From Shouchella sp047238345 (lineage in GTDB: Bacteria; Bacillota; Bacilli; Bacillales; Bacillaceae_D), in NCBI RefSeq assembly GCF_047238345.1, contig NZ_JBDFMQ010000001.1, positions 2,418,001 through 2,482,000 on the forward strand: a stretch of 64,000 nucleotides of DNA. Reading direction: 5' to 3'. Below the pieces are notes generated by a model. That model had not been told where the DNA came from. It did not search any database and worked only from the letters and a program-made list of their open reading frames with translations. Shown here piece by piece: positions 32,424 through 40,604 of this stretch (position 1 is its first letter; every line of letters begins with the position of its first letter). A program made the position numbers and the translations under genes.

Positions 32424-33569
32424 TCACGATACTTCAACTAGTGCAGCTTTTAACATCGATACTGCTTCATTCCACTCCTGTTCTTCTATTAAAAGCGAAG
32501 GCAAAAGTCTCGTGACATGTTTCCCTGCTGGTAAGAGCAACAGCCCTTTCTTTTCACACTTGTGAATGACCTCTTGTGCGAGAACAGTTGTCTCAATCCC
32601 AATTAAAAACCCACTTCCTCGAATGTCTTTCACAGTCGAACATGCTAAAAGTTCTTGTCGAAGGGTATCAGTAAATCGATCGGCTTTGTTTTTTACTTCT
32701 TGTAAAAATTGCGGCTGACTCATCGTTTCCAAAACCGCTTTAACAACTGCCATTGCTAACGGATTTCCTCCGAATGTCGATCCGTGAGCACCTGCTTGAA
32801 AATGTTCAACGAGATTGGACTTACCAAGCATGGCCCCTACCGGGAATCCATTTCCGAGCCCTTTGGCTACCGTGATCACATCAGGGTCAAGCTGATAGTG
32901 CTCGTATGCAAAAAATGTACCCGTTCGACCAATTCCTGTTTGAATTTCATCAATAATGATGAGAAGATCTTTTTCTTTTTTTAACTTCATTATGGTGCTG
33001 GCAAATTGATCACTTAAAATGTTCACACCGCCTTCACCTTGAACCACTTCAATCATGATCGCAGCTGTCTCTGGTTGAATCGCTGCCTCAAGTGCTTCTG
33101 AATCGTTAAATGGCACGTACGTAAATGAATCGAGCATCGGACCATATCCTTGATGAACGGCTTCCTGTCCAGTGGCCGCCATTGAACCTAGCGTTCGTCC
33201 ATGAAACGATTGATTCATCGTAATGATATGCGATTTTCCTGATGCTTTGCGTGCAAGCTTAATGGCCGCTTCATTTGCTTCAGCTCCGCTGTTACAAAAG
33301 AACACAGCGTCACAGACACTTTTTTCGACAAGCATTTTGGCTGCTTGCTCCTGGATCTCATAATGAAAAAGATTCGATCCATGCCACAGTAAGTCTGCTT
33401 GTTTGTGTAACGCTTGAACAATGGCAGGATGACCATGTCCTAAATTTGTCACGGCTATACCTGACATAAAATCAAGATAGCGCGTTCCGTCTTGACTATA
33501 AACGTTTGATCCTTTTCCTTGCGTTAACTGAATTTCTTTTTTTGTGTAAGTAGGAAATAAATAGCTCAT
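32424..33569 (-). CDS. argD: Acetylornithine aminotransferase
   Basis: 381-aa class III PLP aminotransferase. The PLP region NSGAEANEAAIKLARK is near residue 98. The conserved Asp is in IIDEIQTGIGRTG and the Schiff-base Lys is in ITVAKGLGNGFPVGAM near residue 240. Slightly shorter than average but complete. The ATG start overlaps no other gene; the argB stop is 15 bp upstream. It converts N-acetylglutamate semialdehyde to N-acetylornithine. Confidence 0.96.
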   Translation of the reverse strand: MSYLFPTYTKKEIQLTQGKGSNVYSQDGTRYLDFMSGIAVTNLGHGHPAIVQALHKQADLLWHGSNLFHYEIQEQAAKMLVEKSVCDAVFFCNSGAEANEAAIKLARKASGKSHIITMNQSFHGRTLGSMAATGQEAVHQGYGPMLDSFTYVPFNDSEALEAAIQPETAAIMIEVVQGEGGVNILSDQFASTIMKLKKEKDLLIIIDEIQTGIGRTGTFFAYEHYQLDPDVITVAKGLGNGFPVGAMLGKSNLVEHFQAGAHGSTFGGNPLAMAVVKAVLETMSQPQFLQEVKNKADRFTDTLRQELLACSTVKDIRGSGFLIGIETTVLAQEVIHKCEKKGLLLLPAGKHVTRLLPSLLIEEQEWNEAVSMLKAALVEVS

Positions 33570-33584
33570 AATCGACTCCGTTCG

Positions 33585-34349
33585 TTATGGAACAAGTGTC
33601 CCTTTCTCAATCATTGTACCGCTGTTTAACGTTAATTTTTTCTTGCCACTAACGATTCGAACGCAGGTTAGATGGTCCGATAAACTATTTAACGCGCCTG
33701 TCACCTTTGGAATCATTCCTCCGGTGATTTCACCTTGCTCAATAAATTGAGTGATTTCGAATTCATTTAATTTCGCTTGCTTTTGCTTCTGTATATAAAC
33801 GCCATCAACATCTGTTACGACAATAAATTCGTCTGCCGCCAATGATTTTGCTACAGAAGCAGCGACTGTGTCCGCATTAATATTGACTTCCCTACCACAT
33901 GAAGTCAGCCCGAGTGGCGCAATTACTGGAATGGCCTTTTTTCGTAAGACCGCTTCAATATCTTTTGTTTGAACCGACGTTACAGTCCCAACAAATCCTA
34001 ATCGTTCTTCATCTATAAGTTCTGCTCGGATACATCCATGTTCAAATCCACTTAACGAAACGGCTTCAATACCTGTTTGCTGAAGCGTCTTTACGATGCT
34101 CTTGTTCATTTGCTCAAATAGCACATCTCTTACAATCGCTAATACCTCAGCTGTTGTTATTCGTAAACCTTGATCAAATTCAGTGGAAATATTTGCTTTA
34201 ACGAGTTGTTGATTAATAGCTGGTCCTCCACCGTGCACGATGATGATTTCCTCACCTGCCCGCTGTCGTTCAGCTAAGCCTTTATAGAAATCAGCACTCA
34301 ACTCAGCAAGCATGCTACCACCAATTTTAATCACTGTACGTTTGCTCAT
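33585..34349 (-). CDS. argB: Acetylglutamate kinase
   Basis: 254-aa amino acid kinase that phosphorylates N-acetylglutamate. The N-terminal VIKIGGSML motif and the glycine loop IIVHGGGPAINQQL are present. The C-terminal nucleotide site includes VTDVDGVYIQ and GGMIPKVTGAL. AGGAGG with an 8-nt spacer precedes the ATG. Its short form, without the N-terminal arm of arginine-inhibited hexamers, fits a cyclic (ArgJ-recycling) pathway in which ArgJ or repression is the main control. Confidence 0.96.
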   Translation of the reverse strand: MSKRTVIKIGGSMLAELSADFYKGLAERQRAGEEIIIVHGGGPAINQQLVKANISTEFDQGLRITTAEVLAIVRDVLFEQMNKSIVKTLQQTGIEAVSLSGFEHGCIRAELIDEERLGFVGTVTSVQTKDIEAVLRKKAIPVIAPLGLTSCGREVNINADTVAASVAKSLAADEFIVVTDVDGVYIQKQKQAKLNEFEITQFIEQGEITGGMIPKVTGALNSLSDHLTCVRIVSGKKKLTLNSGTMIEKGTLVP

Positions 34350-34361
34350 ATTGACAACCTC

Positions 34362-35591
34362 CTAAGTACGATAACCTGCGTTAATTCGGACATAATCATA
34401 GGATAAATCGCAACCCCAAGCCTTGCCTATTCCATCACCAATATGTAAATGAAGCGTAAAAACAATCGTCTCTTCTTCCGTCATATAAGCAGTAATTGCG
34501 GCATCATTTGTTTCACAAGGCTCGCTTTCTACTAATGTTGAATATGGCCCAATGGCAATATCAATTTTATCTGGCGCAATCGTACAACCACTATACCCAA
34601 TGGCACCTATAATCCTGCCCCAGTTTGCGTCTTTACCGAACACAGCTGTTTTCACTAAGTCTGAACCAACAATCGTTTTTGCCACTTGACCTGCTTCCTC
34701 ATCCGATGCCGCTCCACTCACATTTACTTCAATTAATTTCGTCGCACCTTCTCCGTCTCGAGCAATCATTTTTGCTAACGATGTGGCGCATAGTTGAAAT
34801 GCATATTTAAACGTTTCCCATTGCGGGTGTTGCTCGGATAATACGTGATGATCTACCGCCTTTGACGCAAGGGCCAGCACCATGTCATTTGTTGAACAGT
34901 CGCCATCAACAGTAATTCGATTAAACGTTTGGTCTGTGACTTCACCTAATAGTTGTTGTAAAGCTGGTGCTTGTATGGTTGCATCCGTTGCTAAGAATCC
35001 AAGCATGGTCGCCATATTCGGATGAATCATACCTGACCCCTTGGCCACGCCTGCAATCCGTACAATCTGCTCATCGATAATAAGTTCGACACAGATTTCT
35101 TTTGTGGCCGTATCTGTAGTCAAAATCGCTTCCGCAAAGGCAAATGGTTTTGTGTGAATAGACAATGCGTTAATGCCTGCTCTTACTTTATTCATTTGCA
35201 GCTTCTCTCCAATTACACCTGTAGAAGAAACCGCAACAAGTTCATCACATACATTTAATTTTTCAGCTAACAACTGCTGCATTTCCTTCGCATCTGCTTC
35301 TCCTTGCTTGCCTGTTACCGCATTTGCGTTGCCACTGTTAACAATGACCGCTTGTAATTGGCCGCTATGATTTAAAGCCTGTTTTGTTAACCTAAGCGGC
35401 GCAGCTTGAATTTGGTTCATTGTGAAAACACCAGCCGCTTCTGCTGGACGATCACAATAAATCAGGCCAAGATCCAATTTATTTTTCTTTAGCCCACAGT
35501 GAACACCTGTGGTATAAAAGCCCTTCACATCAGCAATTGAGCCGTTTTCTATCATCTTTACATCTGTGTGAATTTGCTCACTAACAAACAT
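34362..35591 (-). CDS. argJ: Bifunctional glutamate N-acetyltransferase / acetylornithine acetyltransferase
   Basis: 409-aa enzyme that recycles the acetyl group from acetylornithine to glutamate. It is made as a precursor that cleaves itself at the Thr of HPNMATMLGFLATDA (about residue 195), which becomes the nucleophile of the beta chain. Flanking segments KGFYTTGVHCGLK and NSGNANAVTGKQGE (about 66-79) are standard. The family includes monofunctional and bifunctional forms that cannot be told apart reliably by eye; lack of a visible argA or argE here favours bifunctional. GAGGTG precedes the ATG. Confidence 0.95.
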   Translation of the reverse strand: MFVSEQIHTDVKMIENGSIADVKGFYTTGVHCGLKKNKLDLGLIYCDRPAEAAGVFTMNQIQAAPLRLTKQALNHSGQLQAVIVNSGNANAVTGKQGEADAKEMQQLLAEKLNVCDELVAVSSTGVIGEKLQMNKVRAGINALSIHTKPFAFAEAILTTDTATKEICVELIIDEQIVRIAGVAKGSGMIHPNMATMLGFLATDATIQAPALQQLLGEVTDQTFNRITVDGDCSTNDMVLALASKAVDHHVLSEQHPQWETFKYAFQLCATSLAKMIARDGEGATKLIEVNVSGAASDEEAGQVAKTIVGSDLVKTAVFGKDANWGRIIGAIGYSGCTIAPDKIDIAIGPYSTLVESEPCETNDAAITAYMTEEETIVFTLHLHIGDGIGKAWGCDLSYDYVRINAGYRT

Positions 35592-35604
35592 CGTTTCACC
35601 TCAT

Positions 35605-36642
35605 TTACGGGTAAATTGGCAGCATCCCTAACCCAGTTTTTTCATCAAAGCCATTCATGATATTGAAATTTTGTATCGCCTGACCTGAAGCACCTTTCAC
35701 CAAGTTATCAATGACTGATACGAGGATAACCCGGTTTGTGCGCTCATCATAAGCCACACCAATGTCACAATAGTTACTTCCGAACACATGCTTTGTCGCA
35801 GGAAAATCGCCAATATCTCTTATTCGAACGAATGGATCGTTCTTATATGCGCTCGTTAGACATGTATGTAGTTGCTCAGAATTCACTCCATTTGCAGCAG
35901 TGGCATACATGGTCGCCATGATGCCCCGCGACATTGGAACTAGATGCGGTTGGAAACTAACTGTTAGTTCTTCCTCAACCACGTCCATTAACTGTTGCTC
36001 AATTTCAGGGGTATGCTTGTGTGATGTTACGCCGTATATTTTAAAATTCTCGTTCATTTCACTAAAGTGGGTGATTGATGAAGGGCTCTTCCCTGCACCA
36101 GACGTTCCTGTCTTGGCATCTATAATAATAGATTGAGATTGAATCAGATTCGCTTTCAAAACTGGCAATAGTGCTAATAGAATAGCCGTTGGAAAGCAAC
36201 CTGGATTTGCTATAATAGAAGCATGTTTTATTTGCTCTTTACTCCATTCACTTAGCCCATAAACGGACTGCTCTAGTAATTCTTTTTGTGCCGCTTCTCT
36301 CTTGTACCAAGTCTCATAGACTTTTGGAGAAGAAAGCCTTAAATCTCCTGATAAATCAATGACACGCATGCCCTGATTGCGTAACCATCCACTCCACTTA
36401 CTTGATACACCTGGAGGAGTCGCTAAAAAAACTGTATGAATGTCATCCATAAGTTCAGCCTCTTCCAACGGTCGCAATGTATATTTATTCTCATTTAATA
36501 AATGCGGATATTGTGAAGTTAATGACTGCCCATCTTCATTTGATGTATAAAGATCAATAGATTGAACCTGAGGGTGTTCATTTAAAAACCGTAGTAACTC
36601 TACGCCACCATATCCACTAGCGCCGATAATACCAACCTTCAT
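35605..36642 (-). CDS. argC: N-acetyl-gamma-glutamyl-phosphate reductase
   Basis: 345-aa NADPH-dependent reductase, first gene of the arginine operon. The dinucleotide motif GIIGASGYGGVELLR is at the N-terminus. The active-site Cys is in ANPGCFPTAILLAL near residue 148. SGAGKSPSSITHFSE and the C-terminal DNLVKGASGQAIQN are family motifs. The start MKVGIIGASGYGG has GGGAGTG 5 nt upstream; the longer reading begins inside the promoter region. Length equals that of B. subtilis ArgC. Confidence 0.97.
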   Translation of the reverse strand: MKVGIIGASGYGGVELLRFLNEHPQVQSIDLYTSNEDGQSLTSQYPHLLNENKYTLRPLEEAELMDDIHTVFLATPPGVSSKWSGWLRNQGMRVIDLSGDLRLSSPKVYETWYKREAAQKELLEQSVYGLSEWSKEQIKHASIIANPGCFPTAILLALLPVLKANLIQSQSIIIDAKTGTSGAGKSPSSITHFSEMNENFKIYGVTSHKHTPEIEQQLMDVVEEELTVSFQPHLVPMSRGIMATMYATAANGVNSEQLHTCLTSAYKNDPFVRIRDIGDFPATKHVFGSNYCDIGVAYDERTNRVILVSVIDNLVKGASGQAIQNFNIMNGFDEKTGLGMLPIYP

Positions 36643-36680
36643 CCTCTCACTCCCGAAACGATTTCTCTTGATATTCACCT

Positions 36681-36709
36681 ATTATAAATATGAATAAAAA
36701 TAAATTCAA
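36681..36709 (-). promoter_or_regulatory. argC promoter
   Basis: On the minus strand TTGAAT (36704-36709) and a perfect TATAAT (36681-36686) are 17 nt apart. The -10 lies about 40 bp upstream of the argC start. Confidence 0.8.
36691..36708 (-). promoter_or_regulatory. ARG box (AhrC/ArgR operator) of the arginine operon
   Basis: TGAATAAAAATAAATTCA is an 18-bp palindrome matching the Bacillus ARG box. It lies in the spacer and -35 of the argC promoter. A second A/T-rich half-match (TATTTTTATTTTATTTTCA) follows at 36713-36731, giving the usual tandem arrangement. Arginine-bound AhrC would repress the whole operon. Confidence 0.82.
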
Positions 36710-36798
36710 CTGTATTTTTATTTTATTTTCACCTAATAGATGTTCTACCGAGATATCCAAGTGATGAAAAAGCAAAAAGCCTTAACAATTTACTAAAC

Positions 36799-36827
36799 AA
36801 AAAACACCTAGCTAAGGGCTAGGTGTT
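36799..36827 (-). terminator. Terminator of ctaG-sco1 transcript
   Basis: AACACCTAGC (36803-36812) pairs with GCTAGGTGTT (36818-36827), followed by T6 on the minus strand, 8 bp after the sco1 stop. Confidence 0.88.
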
Positions 36828-36834
36828 AAGCTCA

Positions 36835-37434
36835 TTACACTTTTTCTTGTGAGATTGACGCGATTATATCTTCAAGGATCTCTTCTTGATTCATCTCCAG
36901 GCCGTTATATTTTCTTACAACATGCCCTTCAGAATTAATTAAAAAGAAACTTGTCGAATGAATAATATCTTCAGGTTGCTCACCGTGTGCATATGGAACT
37001 CGAAACGCTTCATTTGAAAATGTTTCAAGCTCTTCAATTGAATAACCTGTTAAGAAATCCCAATTTTTGTTTTCTACTCCAATGTTGTGTGCATACTGAT
37101 TCAGTTGTTCCGGCGTATCCTCAACCGGGTCTGCGGTAAATGTAATAAACTGAACGTCGTGCCCTTCTGACTCTAAATCATTTTGCAGCTGGTTCATATT
37201 TGGCATCATTGTTAAACAAACGGTTGTACAGTTTGTAAAGGCAAAGTTTGCCAGCCAATAGTCACCTTCTAAATCATTAGAGCCAACTGCTTCATTCTCT
37301 TGATTCACAAATGTAAACGCAGGGATAGTAATGTCGGCTTCCGAGATATCAAAGTCAGAATTCTGCCCCATTTCATACATCCATCCACATCCAGATAGCA
37401 TCAATACTACGAATATCGTTCCAATTACTTTCAA
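36835..37434 (-). CDS. SCO1/SenC-family lipoprotein, copper delivery to cytochrome oxidase
   Basis: About 199-aa membrane-anchored thioredoxin-fold protein. The lipobox L-S-G-C gives a lipidated Cys near residue 16-19. The copper-binding pair is N-C-T-T-V-C (CxxxC) about 53 residues later, and the distal His ligand is in DIIHSTSFFLI. All three are needed for copper transfer to the CuA centre. The start is either TTG 37434 (better-spaced AAGGGTGG) or GTG 37443. It follows ctaG by a few bases, so both genes act in assembly of a heme-copper oxidase. B. subtilis counterpart: ypmQ. Confidence 0.88.
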   Translation of the reverse strand: MKVIGTIFVVLMLSGCGWMYEMGQNSDFDISEADITIPAFTFVNQENEAVGSNDLEGDYWLANFAFTNCTTVCLTMMPNMNQLQNDLESEGHDVQFITFTADPVEDTPEQLNQYAHNIGVENKNWDFLTGYSIEELETFSNEAFRVPYAHGEQPEDIIHSTSFFLINSEGHVVRKYNGLEMNQEEILEDIIASISQEKV

Positions 37435-37446
37435 AGAAACCACCCT

Positions 37447-38340
37447 TCACCCTTGAGATTGGGGAATATCGCTAATGGTTAATTCACCATCTTGCATTTT
37501 TTCTTTTTTCAACCATTGTTTAAAGACGTAGCCAATGGCAATCCCATAAACAATTTCTTGAAATACTTTCATTAAAACACCAGCTAATTGCTGATCTGTC
37601 CGGGCATCGAGGAACTGTAGTGCCTCTGGACTTCCGAATGCAGCAAGCAATGCTTCTGGTCCTGCTCCCCCGGGTAAGCAATACGCCATTACATTCGCCC
37701 AAATTAGCGGATCTGTGTATACAGCATACATGGCATTAGGGGCAAAAATGATGAGTGCACAAGCAGGTGTAATTAATAAACCATTTGCAAAAATATAAAA
37801 AATGCGTCGTAACTCAGGAAGCTTGTACGTACTCGGCACAGGGGATAAAATATACCACCACATTAGCGCTGCTGCAATTAGTAATACCCATTGATAAAGA
37901 CTATGTAAGAACGGTGCTTGCATAAGCGTGTCAAACATAAGCGGAACGTGATAGAATGAAAATAGACCATTAAATAAGAGCAGTGCAACAATTGGATTCC
38001 AGAAGTAACGTAACGGTCGAAACGCCCATTTACTAGTTAAAAATGCTTCATACCATTGTCTCGGAATACCGAGTAATAGCAAAGGCACTGCGATAAAATA
38101 AGCAAAAACCATTTGTAGCATATGGATCGTCATCATGACGTGTCCGAATACATATAGTGGACTTCCCCAGCCTAAATAAAGCGCTAGCAAACCACTCATG
38201 AAGAAAATCATGTTTTTCACTGTGCCGGTTTTTGTCTTTCGCACAAGTAAGCCATATAGAATCGCTATCACGACAATCGTTACAAGCAACTCTGGTGTCC
38301 ATAATGCGCGGAATCCCAAGCTTGAGGCAAACGTTTCCAT
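37447..38340 (-). CDS. ctaG: Cytochrome c oxidase assembly factor CtaG
   Basis: 297-aa polytopic membrane protein with about seven hydrophobic segments. The family pattern is clear: LGFRALWTPELLVTI at the start, HVMMTIHMLQMVFAYFIAVPLLLLGIP, WNPIVALLLFNGLFSFYHVP, LIAAALMWWYILSPVPS. CtaG of the caa3_CtaG type is required for functional caa3 oxidase in B. subtilis, probably for CuB insertion. The start MrET-type ATG at 38340 follows AAAGGAG; the longer reading at 38391 has no site. Paired with a SCO1 gene downstream, which strengthens the copper-assembly role. The oxidase genes themselves are not in the window. Confidence 0.9.
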   Translation of the reverse strand: METFASSLGFRALWTPELLVTIVVIAILYGLLVRKTKTGTVKNMIFFMSGLLALYLGWGSPLYVFGHVMMTIHMLQMVFAYFIAVPLLLLGIPRQWYEAFLTSKWAFRPLRYFWNPIVALLLFNGLFSFYHVPLMFDTLMQAPFLHSLYQWVLLIAAALMWWYILSPVPSTYKLPELRRIFYIFANGLLITPACALIIFAPNAMYAVYTDPLIWANVMAYCLPGGAGPEALLAAFGSPEALQFLDARTDQQLAGVLMKVFQEIVYGIAIGYVFKQWLKKEKMQDGELTISDIPQSQG

Positions 38341-38455
38341 ATTTATACTCCTTTCAAGCAGGATCTCTCTTACGTACTCATCATAGCACATCTACAGTTG
38401 AATCCAAATGTGCTTCCGTGTATTTTTTGTTACTAATTTAAATGAAGGAGAGCTT

Positions 38456-39265
38456 ATGAAACAAAGACATTTAATCGCCTTAGATTTAGACGGCACATTA
38501 CTTCCAGAAAATCAGATCATTTCCCCACGTACAAAAGACGCGCTCTTAAAAGCGAAAAAAGCAGGTCATATTGTTGCCATTGCGACTGGACGACCTTACA
38601 GAGCAAGTAAACGCTATTACCAAGAGCTAAATCTGACCTCACCTATTATTAATTTTAATGGCGCGAGTGTCCATCACCCTCTTGATAAACAGTATCCAAC
38701 CACTAAAGAAACGATTGATCTTAAGACAAGCCTGCATCTTATTTCGATTTGTAAAGAAGTTGGCATCGAAAATATGATGATTGAAATCAATGATTCATTT
38801 TACATGATGAAAAATGAAGGTTTTTTTGCAAATTTTTTAACTGATGGCATTGAACCCATTGCTTCAGGATCATTAGAATCATTGTTAACAGAACCACCTA
38901 CTGCTATTCTAGTTGAACCTCAAGCGGACCGCGTAAAAGCGTTGCGCGATACCCTTGACCAAACAAATAGCGAAACGACGTTACAACGTTGGTGGAAAAG
39001 CAAAGTATCTGTTTTGGAAATTGCACCAAACCATGTCACAAAGGCGACCGCTTTACATGAAGTAGCAAAACACTACAACATTGACACTGAGCATATCATC
39101 GCTTTTGGTGACGAGGAAAATGACTTAGAAATGATTCAGTTTGCCGGACAAGGGATTGCAATGGGGAACGCCATTACAGAATTAAAAGACATTGCCCATG
39201 CAGTTACCGATACGAATGAAGAAGATGGCATTGCTGTGTATCTTGAAAAAGCCTTAACACTTTAA
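38456..39265 (+). CDS. HAD-superfamily Cof-type phosphatase
   Basis: 269-aa cytosolic phosphatase of HAD subclass IIB. Motif I is ALDLDGTLL (D-x-D nucleophile, residues 9-17). Motif II is VAIATGRPY. Motif III Lys is in APNHVTKATALHEV. Motif IV is IAFGDEENDLEMI. The start MKQRHLIALDLDG has AAGGAG. Cof-type enzymes dephosphorylate sugar phosphates, FMN or pyridoxal phosphate; the specific substrate cannot be read. B. subtilis YitU, encoded near yitT and yitV, is a plausible counterpart since relatives of those genes lie 6 kb downstream. It precedes a GNAT gene by 25 bp and probably forms an operon with it. Confidence 0.88.
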   Translation: MKQRHLIALDLDGTLLPENQIISPRTKDALLKAKKAGHIVAIATGRPYRASKRYYQELNLTSPIINFNGASVHHPLDKQYPTTKETIDLKTSLHLISICKEVGIENMMIEINDSFYMMKNEGFFANFLTDGIEPIASGSLESLLTEPPTAILVEPQADRVKALRDTLDQTNSETTLQRWWKSKVSVLEIAPNHVTKATALHEVAKHYNIDTEHIIAFGDEENDLEMIQFAGQGIAMGNAITELKDIAHAVTDTNEEDGIAVYLEKALTL

Positions 39266-39289
39266 TTTCCATTTTTGGGAGGGGACCTC

Positions 39290-39745
39290 ATGATTGAAAT
39301 TGTTGAACTTTCGGCAGATACAACAGCTGAAACAAAACGCGAACTGACTTATCTTTTTGAAAAGCAACTTCACAACATCGCTGGTAAAAAAGCGATGACG
39401 CAAATTGAACATATTTTAAATGAAGCCCTTCTCCCTCAATCACAAACCTATTTCTTTATTGCACGCTATGAAGGTCAAGCAGTCGCATTTGCTTTTTTTA
39501 ATACTATGACTAGCTTCCAAAAAGGCGGACAGTACATTTGGCTCAACGAAATTTATGTTGAAGAAGAGTACCGGAACCAGGGAATTGCCAAAAAACTGTT
39601 GCTTCGGATTATTTACTGGGCTGAAACACGTAATATTAAAGGCATTGAGCTCGAAACGGGTTTAAACAATGAAGCAACAAAGTCTTTATATAATTCCCTC
39701 GGCTTTTACGATGTTGTGTCTAAACGGTATTCCTTTCGTTTTTAA
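39290..39745 (+). CDS. GNAT-family N-acetyltransferase
   Basis: 151-aa acetyltransferase with the acetyl-CoA-binding motif EEYRNQGIAKKLLLRII (R/Q-x-x-G-x-A variant) at about residues 92-108. The preceding beta-strand is WLNEIYVEEEYR and the C-terminal motif is GLNNEATKSLYNSLGFYDV. Start ATG at 39290 has GGGAGGGG upstream. The substrate is unknown. Likely co-transcribed with the HAD phosphatase and ended by the hairpin after it. Confidence 0.85.
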   Translation: MIEIVELSADTTAETKRELTYLFEKQLHNIAGKKAMTQIEHILNEALLPQSQTYFFIARYEGQAVAFAFFNTMTSFQKGGQYIWLNEIYVEEEYRNQGIAKKLLLRIIYWAETRNIKGIELETGLNNEATKSLYNSLGFYDVVSKRYSFRF

Positions 39746-39753
39746 TTGAAGTC

Positions 39754-39797
39754 ATACGCCTATTTTCTTCCATAACTAGGCGTATAGCTTCTTTTTT
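39754..39797 (+). terminator. Terminator of the HAD-GNAT operon
   Basis: ATACGCCTA (39754-39762) pairs with TAGGCGTAT (39777-39785), followed by CTTCTTTTTTTTT. Confidence 0.82.
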
Positions 39798-39863
39798 TTT
39801 GCGATTTTACATAGACTAAAGCAATCTCTTATTTAGTGCCTTTTGCAAAAGGAGTGTAAGAAT

Positions 39864-40469
39864 ATGACTGCAATTCCTTGGCCGACAGAATTTCAAGAAC
39901 TTTCAATTAAAATCACAAAACGAGCGTTACATCAGTTTATAAAAAAAATGATGGCGAATGAATATGACCTTCACTGGCGCTATGACTCAAATTTCATTTA
40001 TCTGATTATCGAATTTGAAGACTTGATTCATGAACTTCCTTTTATCCGCAACGATCATTTTTTGACAATGACAGCCAAAAAACTTTATGTGTACGATGCT
40101 ACTCTTTCTGATGTACTTGAACACTTATTGCAATCTGAAAAAGGAACAGGTGTTGTTAAGCGAATGACGGAAGGGCCTCAATATGTCACAACCTATGAAC
40201 ACGGAGATATTGCCTCTACAGTAGAAATTGAAGGGAGTGAGCAAGGGATGGCGAATAAAAACGTACCGATGATTCAGTATAAGGAAAACGGAAAATCGCT
40301 TGGACCAAAAACGATGATTAACGTGATGAATCTAGAAATTAATTACATCCTGATGGAACTTTTTGAGGCAATGGAAACAAAGAATGAAGAAGCTATGGTC
40401 GAACATAAACATCGACTAAAAAAACTGGTAAACCGTCGCTCACAAGTAGAAAAACTTTTAAAGCTTTAG
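39864..40469 (+). CDS. Soluble protein of unknown function
   Basis: 201-aa protein from the ATG at 39864 with AAAGGAG upstream. It appears alpha/beta with two blocks: residues 1-95 (ALHQFIKKMMANEYDLHWRY, FIYLIIEFEDLIHELPF) and a C-terminal long basic helix (about 150-200, EAMETKNEEAMVEHKHRLKK). No Cys, no membrane segment and no recognised catalytic motif. Flanked by terminators, so it is monocistronic. The next genes encode a SNF2 helicase system, but a transcription terminator lies between. Confidence 0.5.
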   Translation: MTAIPWPTEFQELSIKITKRALHQFIKKMMANEYDLHWRYDSNFIYLIIEFEDLIHELPFIRNDHFLTMTAKKLYVYDATLSDVLEHLLQSEKGTGVVKRMTEGPQYVTTYEHGDIASTVEIEGSEQGMANKNVPMIQYKENGKSLGPKTMINVMNLEINYILMELFEAMETKNEEAMVEHKHRLKKLVNRRSQVEKLLKL

Positions 40470-40485
40470 CGCACTTCAATTGATA

Positions 40486-40508
40486 GCACATCTTGTGCTT
40501 TTTTTTTG
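40486..40508 (+). terminator. Terminator of the 201-aa protein gene
   Basis: AGCACA (40486-40491) pairs with TGTGCT (40495-40500), then a T7 tract. Confidence 0.75.
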
Positions 40509-40604
40509 AGTTTAACGGTTTTTGCTCAAATCCGTAGCTAGACTTTTTTTTCCTTAGTAAAAAAGGTAAAATAGAGAGATACTGTTTTATCATGAGGTGA
40601 AAAA

